Source of the DNA: Leptolyngbya sp. Cla-17
GTDB taxonomy: Bacteria; Cyanobacteriota; Cyanobacteriia; Leptolyngbyales; Leptolyngbyaceae
Assembly: GCF_016807185.1 (NCBI RefSeq)
Contig: NZ_JAEVYN010000001.1
Span: forward strand, 558,001 to 622,000
Direction of reading: 5' to 3'
Length of the DNA stretch: 64,000 bases
In this document: positions 1 through 7,516 of the stretch, one piece after another
How positions within the stretch are numbered: the first letter of the stretch is position 1
Layout of the letters: each line of letters starts with the position of its first letter
Translations under genes and position numbers: made by a program
The notes under the pieces: generated by a model
The model's database searches: none
Seen by the model: only the letters and a program-made list of their open reading frames with translations
What the model was told of the DNA's origin: nothing

Positions 1-1060
1 TCACCATTCAACCTCATTTGAGTCCAGAGGAATTGGTAACCCGATACCGCCAAGCAAGCGATCCGATTGAGCGATCGCATTACCAAATTATCTGGCTACT
101 GGTTCAAGGACGACCGACTGAAGAGGTGGCAGCGATAACTGGGTACAGTCGCAGTTGGATCTATGAATTAGTCTGGGGCTACAACCGCATGGGTCCGGCA
201 AGCCTGGGAGATGGACGACATCGCAACCCTGGAGCACCACCATTGCTCGATGAAGTGCAGCAAGCCCAACTGTTGCAGGTGATACGAGGGTCTGCCCCGG
301 ACGGTGGATTGTGGAATGGACGCAAAGTCGCCGATTATCTCAGTGAATTGCTCACTCGCCCAATCAGTCGTCAACAAGGGTGGGAATTGCTCAAGCAGAT
401 GGGACTGCGCTTACGAGTGCCCCGACCGATGCATCAGGAAGCAGACCTAGATGAGCAACAGGCGTGGAAAAAAAAACTGCACCAGAAAGTGGAGCAAGTG
501 CAAGCCGACCATCCCGACGACGACGTTGAAACCTGGTTTGAAGACGAACATCGACTGGGCTTGCAACCGGTGTTGCGACGGGTGTGGGTGGAACAAGATG
601 AGCAACCGATTGCTACCGTCAACTGGAAACGCGAATGGTTATGGCTGTATGCCTTTGTCCACCCTCAAACCGGAGAAACCTACTGGTGGCTGTTACCCTA
701 TGTCAACACGGACCTATTCAATCAAGTGCTCCAGGACTTTGCTGAGCATTTCAAGGTGGGCATAACCAAGCAAGTGATTCTCTCGGTTGATCAGGCAGGA
801 TGGCATCTGAGCAAAGCCTTGCAGGTGCCAGAAGGCATTCATTTGTTCCCCCTGCCACCCTATTCACCAGAATTACAACCCGCCGAGCGCTTGTGGGTGC
901 TTGTGGATGAGCCATTGGTCAATACAGCGTTTGACTCCATTGCACAGGTTGAACAGATTATCTACCAGCGCTGTCAAAGCTTACTCAAGCAGCAAGAATT
1001 GATTCGTGGACTCACCTCTTACTACTGGTTGCCAGATGTAAAGGCTGTATCTTAATTATG
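1..1060 (+). mobile_element. Right part of an IS630-type insertion sequence
   Basis: The transposase gene defines the element. The left end is outside the window and I could not pair a right terminal repeat, so the right boundary is approximate. It lies downstream of the NACHT gene, converging on it. Confidence 0.5.
3..1055 (+). CDS. IS630-family transposase, 5' end cut by window edge
   Basis: Transposase that would catalyse cut-and-paste movement of an IS630/Tc1-like element. An N-terminal helix-turn-helix region (VAAITGYSRSWIYELV) precedes a DDE catalytic domain. The likely catalytic residues are the Asp of FEDEHRLG, the Asp of SVDQAGWH and the Glu of PELQPAERLW, which is the classical IS630 order. 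The frame is open to the left edge, giving IQPHL before the TTG codon at 18, so the true start probably lies outside the window. The 3' part is intact and shows no frameshift. The left inverted repeat cannot be seen, so whether the element is complete is unknown. Family call is firm; activity is not established. Confidence 0.9.
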   Translation, partial: TIQPHLSPEELVTRYRQASDPIERSHYQIIWLLVQGRPTEEVAAITGYSRSWIYELVWGYNRMGPASLGDGRHRNPGAPPLLDEVQQAQLLQVIRGSAPDGGLWNGRKVADYLSELLTRPISRQQGWELLKQMGLRLRVPRPMHQEADLDEQQAWKKKLHQKVEQVQADHPDDDVETWFEDEHRLGLQPVLRRVWVEQDEQPIATVNWKREWLWLYAFVHPQTGETYWWLLPYVNTDLFNQVLQDFAEHFKVGITKQVILSVDQAGWHLSKALQVPEGIHLFPLPPYSPELQPAERLWVLVDEPLVNTAFDSIAQVEQIIYQRCQSLLKQQELIRGLTSYYWLPDVKAVS

Positions 1061-1184
1061 GGTATTCATCCTGACTTGATATCACTCCCCCAAACCCCCC
1101 GCATAAGAGTTCTGGGGTAGAGCACCAAGCCCCAGTGCAACTGTTTTATATTCAATCAATAGGACTCCGGTTTGGAGGGAGTTT

Positions 1185-1230
1185 GAGGGACACAATTGTC
1201 CCTCGATGGGGTTTTGGGGGCATCCCCCAA
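1185..1230. terminator. Two consecutive G/C-rich hairpins between converging genes
   Basis: GAGGGACA at 1185-1192 pairs with TGTCCCTC at 1197-1204 (4-base loop), and TTGGGGG at 1214-1220 pairs with CCCCCAA at 1224-1230 (3-base loop). They lie between the transposase stop and the NACHT stop. No long T-run follows, so they may be a repeat-type palindrome, not a strict intrinsic terminator. Confidence 0.4.
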
Positions 1231-1258
1231 TGCCTTATTCCACACTTTGCTACAGTGC

Positions 1259-3340
1259 TTAACCGTTGTCCCTTTCCCCGTCCTCAACCGTCAACATTCG
1301 CTGCTCAATGCCTGCCCAAGTCTCCCGCGATACCCGCACTGCCGCTTCCTTGCACTGCACCATTAACAGATTGGCAGACAAATACTTTTCCAGAGATTCT
1401 GCTTCCTGCTTAGACAACTCCAGCCATTCCGGTTGCAGATGCAGCGCAGCACACCAGATTTGAACCAATTGCTTTACAAATTTTTGGTAGATTTCTTTAG
1501 ATGGACCACCTTCTGGAATTCGTGCTTTTAGTCCTTCCAAGCGATCTATTAAGCCTGTAAAGTCAACCTGCTTAAAGATTTTTATTCTTTCAAATTCGAG
1601 ACAGCGCAAGAGGGAGCAGGAGAGGGTGAGTGCGGGAGAAAGGTCGAGTCCCGGGGAAAGGTCAAAGTCAAGGGGAAGGGGAAGAGAGAGGTGCAAAGAA
1701 AGGGAGCGAGAGAGGGTAAGGGAGAGGAAGAGAGAAAAGGAGAGGTCGAGGGAAAGGGAAAAGAAGAGAGCTGCGACTCGTTTGGCAGCGGGTTTGTAGT
1801 CGCCTGGAGAGCCTGCGGTGGAACGATCTACCCAGTTCACCAATGCTTTCAGTTTCTCGGTGGTAAGCAGAGTCGGAGCTTTTGCCGCCATTGGTTCTAG
1901 CAACGAGTTGGCATTCCTAAGGCAACCTGCTACCAGCAAAAACACTTCTCGCCAGCGGTCATCCGTCAGGTGTTGCTCCACCAGTGCTTGCATCAAGTCT
2001 GGCTGCTGAGCCACATGGTAAGCAGCCAAATATTCGTGCAGTGTCAGGTGGGAAAAGGAGAAAATGCCTTCAGCCCGTGCAACCAAGATACCCTGCTGAA
2101 TCGTGATGGCATCCAAAACGGCTTTGCCATCCAAATATTTGGGCTTATCCACGGTATCCGCCAAAAAGGCTTTGATTTGCTCCACCAGTTCTTGCTGGGT
2201 AAAAAAGAGTTGATCGTTGACAAAGCTGTTGTAGGCAATTTCCGCCAGCAGCACTTTTTCCAGGTCGGGGTTGAGTCCTTTGTAAATTTCGCTTTGCTGG
2301 ATGCGTTTTTCGGCTGCCCATTCCTCTAGCAAAATATCCAACGCTTTGCGGTAGAGGGTAGCGCGGTTGGTGGGAAAGCCCTGGGTGCGGTCATAGACCA
2401 TGCAGAGAAAGGTCAGCAGCAGGGGCGTTTGTGCCAGTTCTTTGGCGGCATCGTTGCTGGAGTCATTCAAGGTTTCCCAGCATTTGTCAGCGGTTTTAGT
2501 CAAAATATCCAGATCGGCGTGAAACCAGTTTTGGATAAAGCGCTGAATCTGCTCATCGTCAAAATCGGCAAGCTCAATGTCGCGAAAACGGTTCCAGGTG
2601 CTGCGGTGGGCGGCAATACGGCAAGAGGCAATATAGCGATTTTTGTCGTACTTCGTGACAAAGTTTTGAATCTCATTAATGACGGTGTTCAGGTTAGCGG
2701 TGGGAACTTCATCCAGCCCATCTAGCAAAATCAACAGTTTGCCTTGCTCCAATAGGTTGATGGCAAATTTGTCAGCCTCCGGAAAGCCAAAGTTTGCCAG
2801 TTCCTCTGAAATCGCTTTCACCAAATCAACGGCATCCACATTGAATCGTTTCAATTCCAGCATCACCGGAATGCAGCGATGTTTAAATACGCCTTTTTCC
2901 CCTTTGAGCGCTTCCAACCCAGTTCGCCGCAAAAAGGTAGACTTGCCCGCTCCCGGTCCACCCAACACCATCAGAAATTGATGGTCATCCACCACCTTTG
3001 GCGCGTCTAATCGGGCAGGTTCTTGAATTTGAAATCGCCGCTTCGCTGTTTTGCGGTAGGTTTGCTCCAAGGTTTCTAGCGACAAAAATTGACGAATGCT
3101 CAAATCATCTAGAAATTTGACTTTGGTATAAATCAACTCCAGCGGCATGCCCTGACGCATTCCCAGTAACCGAATTGCACCATAGCGATCCGTATATTTG
3201 TCGGCATATTTTTTCAGGGCAGCGGCGGCTTTGGCTTGGTCGCCAACTGCCTGAAAAATTGAGCCTCCACCACTTTTCGCGACATCAAAAAGGAGTTTGG
3301 CAAGGCTGACTCCGGGACCAATCAATTCCGTTCCGGTCAT
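1259..3340 (-). CDS. NACHT-domain NTPase (STAND family)
   Basis: A 693-residue NLR-like signalling ATPase. After an N-terminal helical stretch of about 120 residues comes a NACHT domain with Walker A GGPGAGKST at residues 127-135 and Walker B LLILLDGLDE at 202-211, followed by the usual helical NACHT extension. Residues 526-577 are an extraordinary Ser/Leu-Phe alternation (FSLSLDLSFSLFLSL...), encoded by a purine-rich + strand tract at 1610-1765. The last 110 residues are helical and unassigned. No recognisable nuclease, TIR or peptidase effector is seen. Bacterial NACHT proteins are often antiphage sensors; that role here is inference. The gene starts 66 bases after gvpK on the same strand, so it may be read from the gas vesicle promoter, but the Shine-Dalgarno is weak. 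Confidence 0.85.
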   Translation of the reverse strand: MTGTELIGPGVSLAKLLFDVAKSGGGSIFQAVGDQAKAAAALKKYADKYTDRYGAIRLLGMRQGMPLELIYTKVKFLDDLSIRQFLSLETLEQTYRKTAKRRFQIQEPARLDAPKVVDDHQFLMVLGGPGAGKSTFLRRTGLEALKGEKGVFKHRCIPVMLELKRFNVDAVDLVKAISEELANFGFPEADKFAINLLEQGKLLILLDGLDEVPTANLNTVINEIQNFVTKYDKNRYIASCRIAAHRSTWNRFRDIELADFDDEQIQRFIQNWFHADLDILTKTADKCWETLNDSSNDAAKELAQTPLLLTFLCMVYDRTQGFPTNRATLYRKALDILLEEWAAEKRIQQSEIYKGLNPDLEKVLLAEIAYNSFVNDQLFFTQQELVEQIKAFLADTVDKPKYLDGKAVLDAITIQQGILVARAEGIFSFSHLTLHEYLAAYHVAQQPDLMQALVEQHLTDDRWREVFLLVAGCLRNANSLLEPMAAKAPTLLTTEKLKALVNWVDRSTAGSPGDYKPAAKRVAALFFSLSLDLSFSLFLSLTLSRSLSLHLSLPLPLDFDLSPGLDLSPALTLSCSLLRCLEFERIKIFKQVDFTGLIDRLEGLKARIPEGGPSKEIYQKFVKQLVQIWCAALHLQPEWLELSKQEAESLEKYLSANLLMVQCKEAAVRVSRETWAGIEQRMLTVEDGERDNG
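1610..1765 (-). repeat. Low-complexity Ser-Leu coding tract
   Basis: On the + strand this is an almost unbroken run of GAGAGG/GGGAAAG-like purines. On the coding strand it gives alternating Ser, Leu and Phe codons with interspersed Asp and Pro. It is in frame with the NACHT gene and flanked by ordinary coding sequence. Confidence 0.8.
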
Positions 3341-3406
3341 AGTCGCTCATGCTTGTAAAAAACTGTTAGCGCTAGCCTAACTCACCCCTGCTGAAGTTGT
3401 TGTTCG

Positions 3407-3868
3407 TCAGATTGGTTTGGAGGTGAGGACTAACTGGAGCTTGGCATGAATCAAGTCAATGTCAGCGAGTCCGATATCCACCTGCCCTTGAACGACGATG
3501 CCCGTGTTGAGCAGGCGATCGAGCAGTTCCAGGATGGTGGGGCTAGTGGATTTTTCGCCAGGATAGTAGCCACCGTTTGTGGGGAGGAGGGTGCCCACTT
3601 CTCCCAGGTCGATGTTTAAGTCTTTGGGGTCGATGTCAAAGGTCTCACAGGTCTGGATCACCTGTGCTTCTAGTTTGCGGAGGCTTTCAGATGCGCGATC
3701 GAGGTCTTCATCGCTCAGTTCGTCAGCTTCCATGCGGCGAATGACCTGGGCTTCCATCAGTTGCCGCAGTAGTTCCACCACGGTCAGCAACAGGGGCGCG
3801 AGTCCAGCGTCTTTACTGACTTTAGGGTTTGAGGAAATGGCGTGGATGGGAAGGTCGGGTGAAGTCAT
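3407..3868 (-). CDS. gvpK: Gas vesicle protein GvpK with a GvpA-like C-terminal segment
   Basis: Accessory protein of gas vesicle assembly. Residues 20-95 carry the GvpK signature (LAPLLLTVVELLRQLMEAQ, then DPKDLNIDLGEVGTLL). The C-terminal 45 residues (ILELLDRLLNTGIVVQGQVD onward) match the GvpA/GvpJ fold seen in the two neighbouring genes, with the conserved LLDRLL-GIV core. The 153-residue length is, as far as I recall, normal for cyanobacterial GvpK and longer than the ~100-residue GvpK of other bacteria. It follows gvpJ after a 134-base gap. ATG start; no clear Shine-Dalgarno. Confidence 0.93.
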   Translation of the reverse strand: MTSPDLPIHAISSNPKVSKDAGLAPLLLTVVELLRQLMEAQVIRRMEADELSDEDLDRASESLRKLEAQVIQTCETFDIDPKDLNIDLGEVGTLLPTNGGYYPGEKSTSPTILELLDRLLNTGIVVQGQVDIGLADIDLIHAKLQLVLTSKPI

Positions 3869-4002
3869 GGGTATTGCGATCGCCCGTTAAAAAAGCGGCT
3901 TAACCTCCATTGTGGGGGATGGATGGGTAAACCGCTGAGTCTAGGAGAGAAAAGTAAAACGAGAAAAACAACAGTTCGGAGTTGGGAAGACAAGCCAGGA
4001 TT

Positions 4003-4422
4003 CTATAAATCTTGAGCGAGAGAATCCAATGACGACCAAGCAGGTGCAGGAGGGGTGGCAGCGACAGGTGTGGCGGGGAGTGATCGCAGGGTCTTTAGTT
4101 CCGCCTCTAGGTTTTCCACCCGCTCCATCAGCTTATGATTTGCTTCGATTAAGCTACTTGCCTGGGAGTTAAAGTGGGGATTGTTTTCCCACCAGTTAAT
4201 GCCAATTTCGCGGGCTTTATCCACCGAGGAAATCAGTAAGCGAATGCGGATGTTAATCAGTTCGGTATCGGCGACAGAAATCGAAATATCACCAGCAATC
4301 ACAATGCCTTTATCCAACACACGCTCTAGCACGTCTGCCAGGCTAGAGCCTTGAGTGGAGTTAACGATCGATCGCGCTGAATCTTTGGTTGAAAGGGGTG
4401 CCCCAGAAAGTTTGGTCGTCAT
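4003..4422 (-). CDS. gvpJ: Gas vesicle protein GvpJ
   Basis: A 139-residue member of the GvpA/GvpJ family, thought to help nucleate or cap the vesicle. Residues 27-75 hold the GvpA-type core (SLADVLERVLDKGIVIAGDI, then ELINIRIRLLISSVDKA). It continues with a charged helix (residues 90-115, LIEANHKLMERVENLEAELK) that should form a coiled coil, and a Pro/Ala-rich end. Its ATG overlaps the gvpN stop by four bases (ATGA), indicating translational coupling. GvpA itself lacks the C-terminal coil, which separates the two paralogues. Confidence 0.93.
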   Translation of the reverse strand: MTTKLSGAPLSTKDSARSIVNSTQGSSLADVLERVLDKGIVIAGDISISVADTELINIRIRLLISSVDKAREIGINWWENNPHFNSQASSLIEANHKLMERVENLEAELKTLRSLPATPVAATPPAPAWSSLDSLAQDL

Positions 4423-5720
4423 GATGCATTCTCCATCAACACGTAAAGGCGATTTCGCAAGACAATTTTGCTACCTTCCATTAGCAAGCGTAGGGTATCC
4501 ACTGTTTGGAATCGATCGAGCCGCAGTGCCCGTTCAATTTCCGAAAGTTTGGAGCCTTTGCTGCGCTGCAAGTAGTCCAAAATGGCTTGCTCAGAGGATG
4601 CTGTCGTTTGAGGCTCCGGCTCTGCAAGGGTCCCAAGAGATTCGCTTTGCGCTAGGGCGATCGCGTCATCAGTATGCGGGGGCAATTTCTCGGAGGTATC
4701 TACCTCACTTGCCAGCACTGCCAAATCTTGAGCAATCGTGTCAGCGACGGATACGGCAGCTGTTACGACACCAACGCCATTTAAGCAATCTGCTTCTGAC
4801 ACATTTTCTGTCAGTTCTGGCACCGCACCAACGCCCTCTTGGATCAGGTCATTTAACACTTCCCATAGCGCTTTAGTAGCAGCCTCAAGCGAAGTACTGG
4901 CGCGGGAAAGCAGAATATCAGAGCAGATATCGCGGAAGTCTACATTTTCAGGCGCGACGGGAATCCCATGTTCCTGGGCGATCTTAGCAATCATCAAGCA
5001 GGAGCGCAGTCCAGATATTTTCTCAGACTGGGTTTTTCGTCGAAAAGTACGGACTAGGCGAGTCACAATCACAGCGCTGGCGCGATCGCACTCTGCTTTT
5101 TGCACCAAAATTTCTTGCTGGGTCAACTCATCCGGCTCTGGAATATTGATAGTAATTAGCCGATCCATCAACGCATCCTGCGTATCGTGAACGCCGCAAT
5201 ATTCTTCAGGATTGGACGTGAGAATCGCGCGGAAATCAGGACTCACCCGCAAATATTCACTGCGATTGTTGCTGGGTGGCAGCACCAGCAGCTTTTCTTC
5301 CAGGGCTGACAGCAGCACATTATTCACTTCCGGGCGAGAACGGTTGAATTCGTCATAGACCAAGGTGAACCCTTCCCGACATGCCAAAGTTAGACGAGAA
5401 TCCGTCCAATTTTGGCGAAACTCATCTTCCACCTTGACGACACTGTGGATGTAGTTATCCACAACTTTTTTGCGGGTGTAGCCCGTTTGTCCGCCAATCA
5501 AGTCAGAGGTTTTGAACTCATCATCGCCATACACCAACATCAATGGACGGGCGACCAGATCTGCTAAATGCAGCGCTAGAGTTGTTTTTCCGGTTCCGGC
5601 TGGACCTCGCAAATGAATTGAATATCCCGACTGCAAATAGCGCAATGCACGAACAATAATCCGTTCTACGGATGGAGTGCTGACAAATCGACGGGGGCTA
5701 ACTCGAAGGACAGTAGTCAC
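4419..5720 (-). CDS. gvpN: Gas vesicle AAA+ ATPase GvpN with C-terminal winged-helix-like tail
   Basis: MoxR-like AAA+ ATPase needed for efficient gas vesicle growth. Walker A GPAGTGKT lies at residues 39-46; a Walker B region (FTLVYDEFNRSRPEVNN) and sensor 1 (ILTSNPEEY) follow. At 433 residues it is about 100 longer than minimal GvpN. The extra part is an acidic/Thr-rich linker (about 290-374) and a compact 59-residue tail (375-433; AILDYLQRSKGSKLSEIERA...) that looks like a winged helix and is shared with GvpC encoded just upstream. It starts at GTG; GAGG lies nine bases before it. Confidence 0.93.
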   Translation of the reverse strand: MTTVLRVSPRRFVSTPSVERIIVRALRYLQSGYSIHLRGPAGTGKTTLALHLADLVARPLMLVYGDDEFKTSDLIGGQTGYTRKKVVDNYIHSVVKVEDEFRQNWTDSRLTLACREGFTLVYDEFNRSRPEVNNVLLSALEEKLLVLPPSNNRSEYLRVSPDFRAILTSNPEEYCGVHDTQDALMDRLITINIPEPDELTQQEILVQKAECDRASAVIVTRLVRTFRRKTQSEKISGLRSCLMIAKIAQEHGIPVAPENVDFRDICSDILLSRASTSLEAATKALWEVLNDLIQEGVGAVPELTENVSEADCLNGVGVVTAAVSVADTIAQDLAVLASEVDTSEKLPPHTDDAIALAQSESLGTLAEPEPQTTASSEQAILDYLQRSKGSKLSEIERALRLDRFQTVDTLRLLMEGSKIVLRNRLYVLMENAS

Positions 5721-5753
5721 AATGGAAACCTCGTAGAGAAGGGAGTTACGTCA

Positions 5754-5781
5754 GGAGTGCGGAGTTGGGAGTGGGGAGGGT
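5754..5781. repeat. Array of four degenerate heptanucleotides
   Basis: GGAGTGC, GGAGTTG, GGAGTGG and GGAGGGT follow head-to-tail between gvpC and gvpN. Short tandemly repeated heptamers of this type are known in filamentous cyanobacteria. The array lies in the 85-base spacer and would be transcribed within the operon. Confidence 0.7.
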
Positions 5782-5805
5782 TTAGCCCTATCTCTTTCCC
5801 ATTTT

Positions 5806-6825
5806 CTATTTCTGCACCAAGTCCTCTTGAATCAAATAAATGCGATCGCGTTGAGTAATAAGTCCTTTTTTAATCAGCGATCGCAGAGCGTCTACGGCTT
5901 GAAAACGGTTGATCTGAAGGGAAGATTCGATTTGGGTAAGACGCGCACCCTGGCTTTTATGCAGAAAGTTGTATACTGCTTTTTCAGAATTTGCAGCTTC
6001 TGTGCTTTCTTTAGTTTTAGAAAAGACTTTTGGAGATTTCGCTGGAGCACTGGCAGCGGCACGAGTGCGAGGAAAAGCGACCCTTTTAGCAGGCGCTTTC
6101 GTAGTCGTCATTGTGGCTGAAGGTTTCGCCGCGATCGCCTCTGGAGTGGATGCGGCAACTTCCAGGGGGATAGCCGTGTTTATAATGGCAGTCGGTATAA
6201 CTTCAGGTGCAGATTCAATCACACATTCATCAGATGATGCCTGCCCCCAAACGGATGATTGCAAAGACTGGTGAAAATGGCGCAACTCTTCCCGGAAGGG
6301 GGCTAGCTGAGCAAAAAATGTTTGATTATCCGCAGTCAACGCCGCCCGATTTTGCTGCAAGTTTTGGCGCAGCAGATCTGCTTGATGGAGACGCAGAGTT
6401 TCCAGTTCAGACAAGTAGCTTTGCACATCCGATCGCAGTGTTTCGATGAAGGTGCCTAACTCCTGGCGCAGAGCTTGCTGGTTTTGAATGCGCTCCTGTT
6501 GGCACTGGGCTAAAAATACCTGCGTGCTTGCCGACAGGTCGGATAAATCAACCTGAAATGACTGACGTAGCAGACTTACAGTGGCTTGCAGTTCGGTATG
6601 AAAATCTTGTAGCGTTGCTTGAAAGATTTGAAACTCACTCCGGCGCTCCTCGTTCTGCTGCATCAATCCTTCTCGAAATAGGCTCAAACTACTGTGGCAA
6701 CGGGATGCGGTCAGTTGCCGAGATTGATGCGCTTCCGATAAAAATTGCTGAACTTGGTGTTGCCTATCCAAGTGGCTCTGTTGGCGTTGCAGCCGTTCTG
6801 ATTGCCAGGAATCTCTTAAAGCCAT
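5806..6825 (-). CDS. gvpC: Gas vesicle stiffening protein GvpC with winged-helix-like tail
   Basis: GvpC binds the outer face of the GvpA shell and strengthens it. The N-terminus MALRDSWQSERLQRQQ is diagnostic. Residues ~45-193 contain about four degenerate ~33-residue helical repeats rich in Gln, Leu, Arg and Phe, ending in LQSSVWG. A basic Ala/Pro/Lys linker (about 228-278) leads to a 61-residue tail (279-339) that matches the end of GvpN. An in-frame start 35 codons upstream is possible, but ATG at 6825 has AGGAGA eight bases before it and gives the conserved N-terminus. At 339 residues it is longer than the classical ~190-residue Anabaena GvpC. Confidence 0.93.
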   Translation of the reverse strand: MALRDSWQSERLQRQQSHLDRQHQVQQFLSEAHQSRQLTASRCHSSLSLFREGLMQQNEERRSEFQIFQATLQDFHTELQATVSLLRQSFQVDLSDLSASTQVFLAQCQQERIQNQQALRQELGTFIETLRSDVQSYLSELETLRLHQADLLRQNLQQNRAALTADNQTFFAQLAPFREELRHFHQSLQSSVWGQASSDECVIESAPEVIPTAIINTAIPLEVAASTPEAIAAKPSATMTTTKAPAKRVAFPRTRAAASAPAKSPKVFSKTKESTEAANSEKAVYNFLHKSQGARLTQIESSLQINRFQAVDALRSLIKKGLITQRDRIYLIQEDLVQK

Positions 6826-6920
6826 ACTCTTGTCTCCTAAATCATCTAGGAAATTACCTAGGACTTTTTCGTTTGGTTGATTTCCATTCGCTAAAACCAC
6901 GGTTTTTCTTGAAAGAATCC

Positions 6921-6958
6921 AAACCCCCAATCTGCAAAAATTTAGAAAAAGGGGGTTT
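6921..6958 (-). promoter_or_regulatory. Hairpin between gvpA and gvpC
   Basis: On the minus strand AAACCCCC (6958-6951) can pair with GGGGGTTT (6928-6921) around a 22-base loop. It lies 22 bases after the gvpA stop, where a partial terminator would let gvpA mRNA exceed gvpC mRNA. No long T-run follows, so read-through or mRNA-end stabilisation is plausible. Confidence 0.5.
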
Positions 6959-6980
6959 AGAAACTAACAAGATTAGTCGC

Positions 6981-7199
6981 TTAGCTAGCGGGAACTGCCG
7001 CTTGAGAGGTTAAACCAACCGCTTCCGCATACTTCAGGTAAGTTTCAACAGACGCGATGACAATCCGAGCTTCGATCGCCAACAGTTCGATCCCAACCAG
7101 TGATACGCGAACCCATGCATCAATCACAATGCCTTTGTCTAAAATGCGATCAACGACTTCAGCCAAGCTAGATGACGAATTTACTTTTTCAACAGCCAT
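6981..7199 (-). CDS. gvpA: Major gas vesicle shell protein GvpA
   Basis: A 72-residue structural protein that builds the ribbed, gas-permeable wall. The sequence MAVEKVNSSSSLAEVVDRIL, then KGIVIDAWVRVSLVGIELL and IEARIVIASVETYLKYAEAVG, is nearly the consensus cyanobacterial GvpA. An in-frame codon 14 residues upstream is rejected because all GvpA proteins begin MAVEK. AGAGG precedes the ATG by nine bases. It is the first gene of the gvp block and has a long leader, fitting the high expression that shell protein needs. Only one gvpA copy is present in the window. Confidence 0.97.
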   Translation of the reverse strand: MAVEKVNSSSSLAEVVDRILDKGIVIDAWVRVSLVGIELLAIEARIVIASVETYLKYAEAVGLTSQAAVPAS

Positions 7200-7516
7200 T
7201 GTTTTATGCCTCTTTTTGAATAACAGGAACTCGATGATCACCCTGAGGAAACCGAGTTGGTTTTCAGAGGTTATTGACTTCCACGTTCATAGAATAAACA
7301 GGCTGATCCCTAAAACAACGTGTCGCAATTACGGAATCTTCAGCCCCCTGCCTGACTACGGATCGAACAATTACTGATCTTTTAGAGAAAATTATTAAGT
7401 AAGCTCTAGAATTGCAATTTTTAGTTACGAATTTCTACTAAAGTCACTTTTCAGGCTGCTTTGCGGGTACTTTGCACCACTACTGGGATTCCCTACGAGA
7501 TGGCAAAGCCAAATGC
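7200..7516 (-). promoter_or_regulatory. gvpA upstream region
   Basis: A 317-base gap between gvpA and the oxidoreductase end. It must contain the gvp promoter, but I see no unambiguous -10/-35 pair or operator. A CTTTGC...GCAAAG pair lies at about 7457-7506 near the oxidoreductase end. Confidence 0.35.

Noticed and set aside
6825..6930. Longer gvpC and gvpA starts upstream
   Set aside because: The conserved MALRDSW and MAVEK N-termini and their ribosome-binding sites fix the shorter starts.
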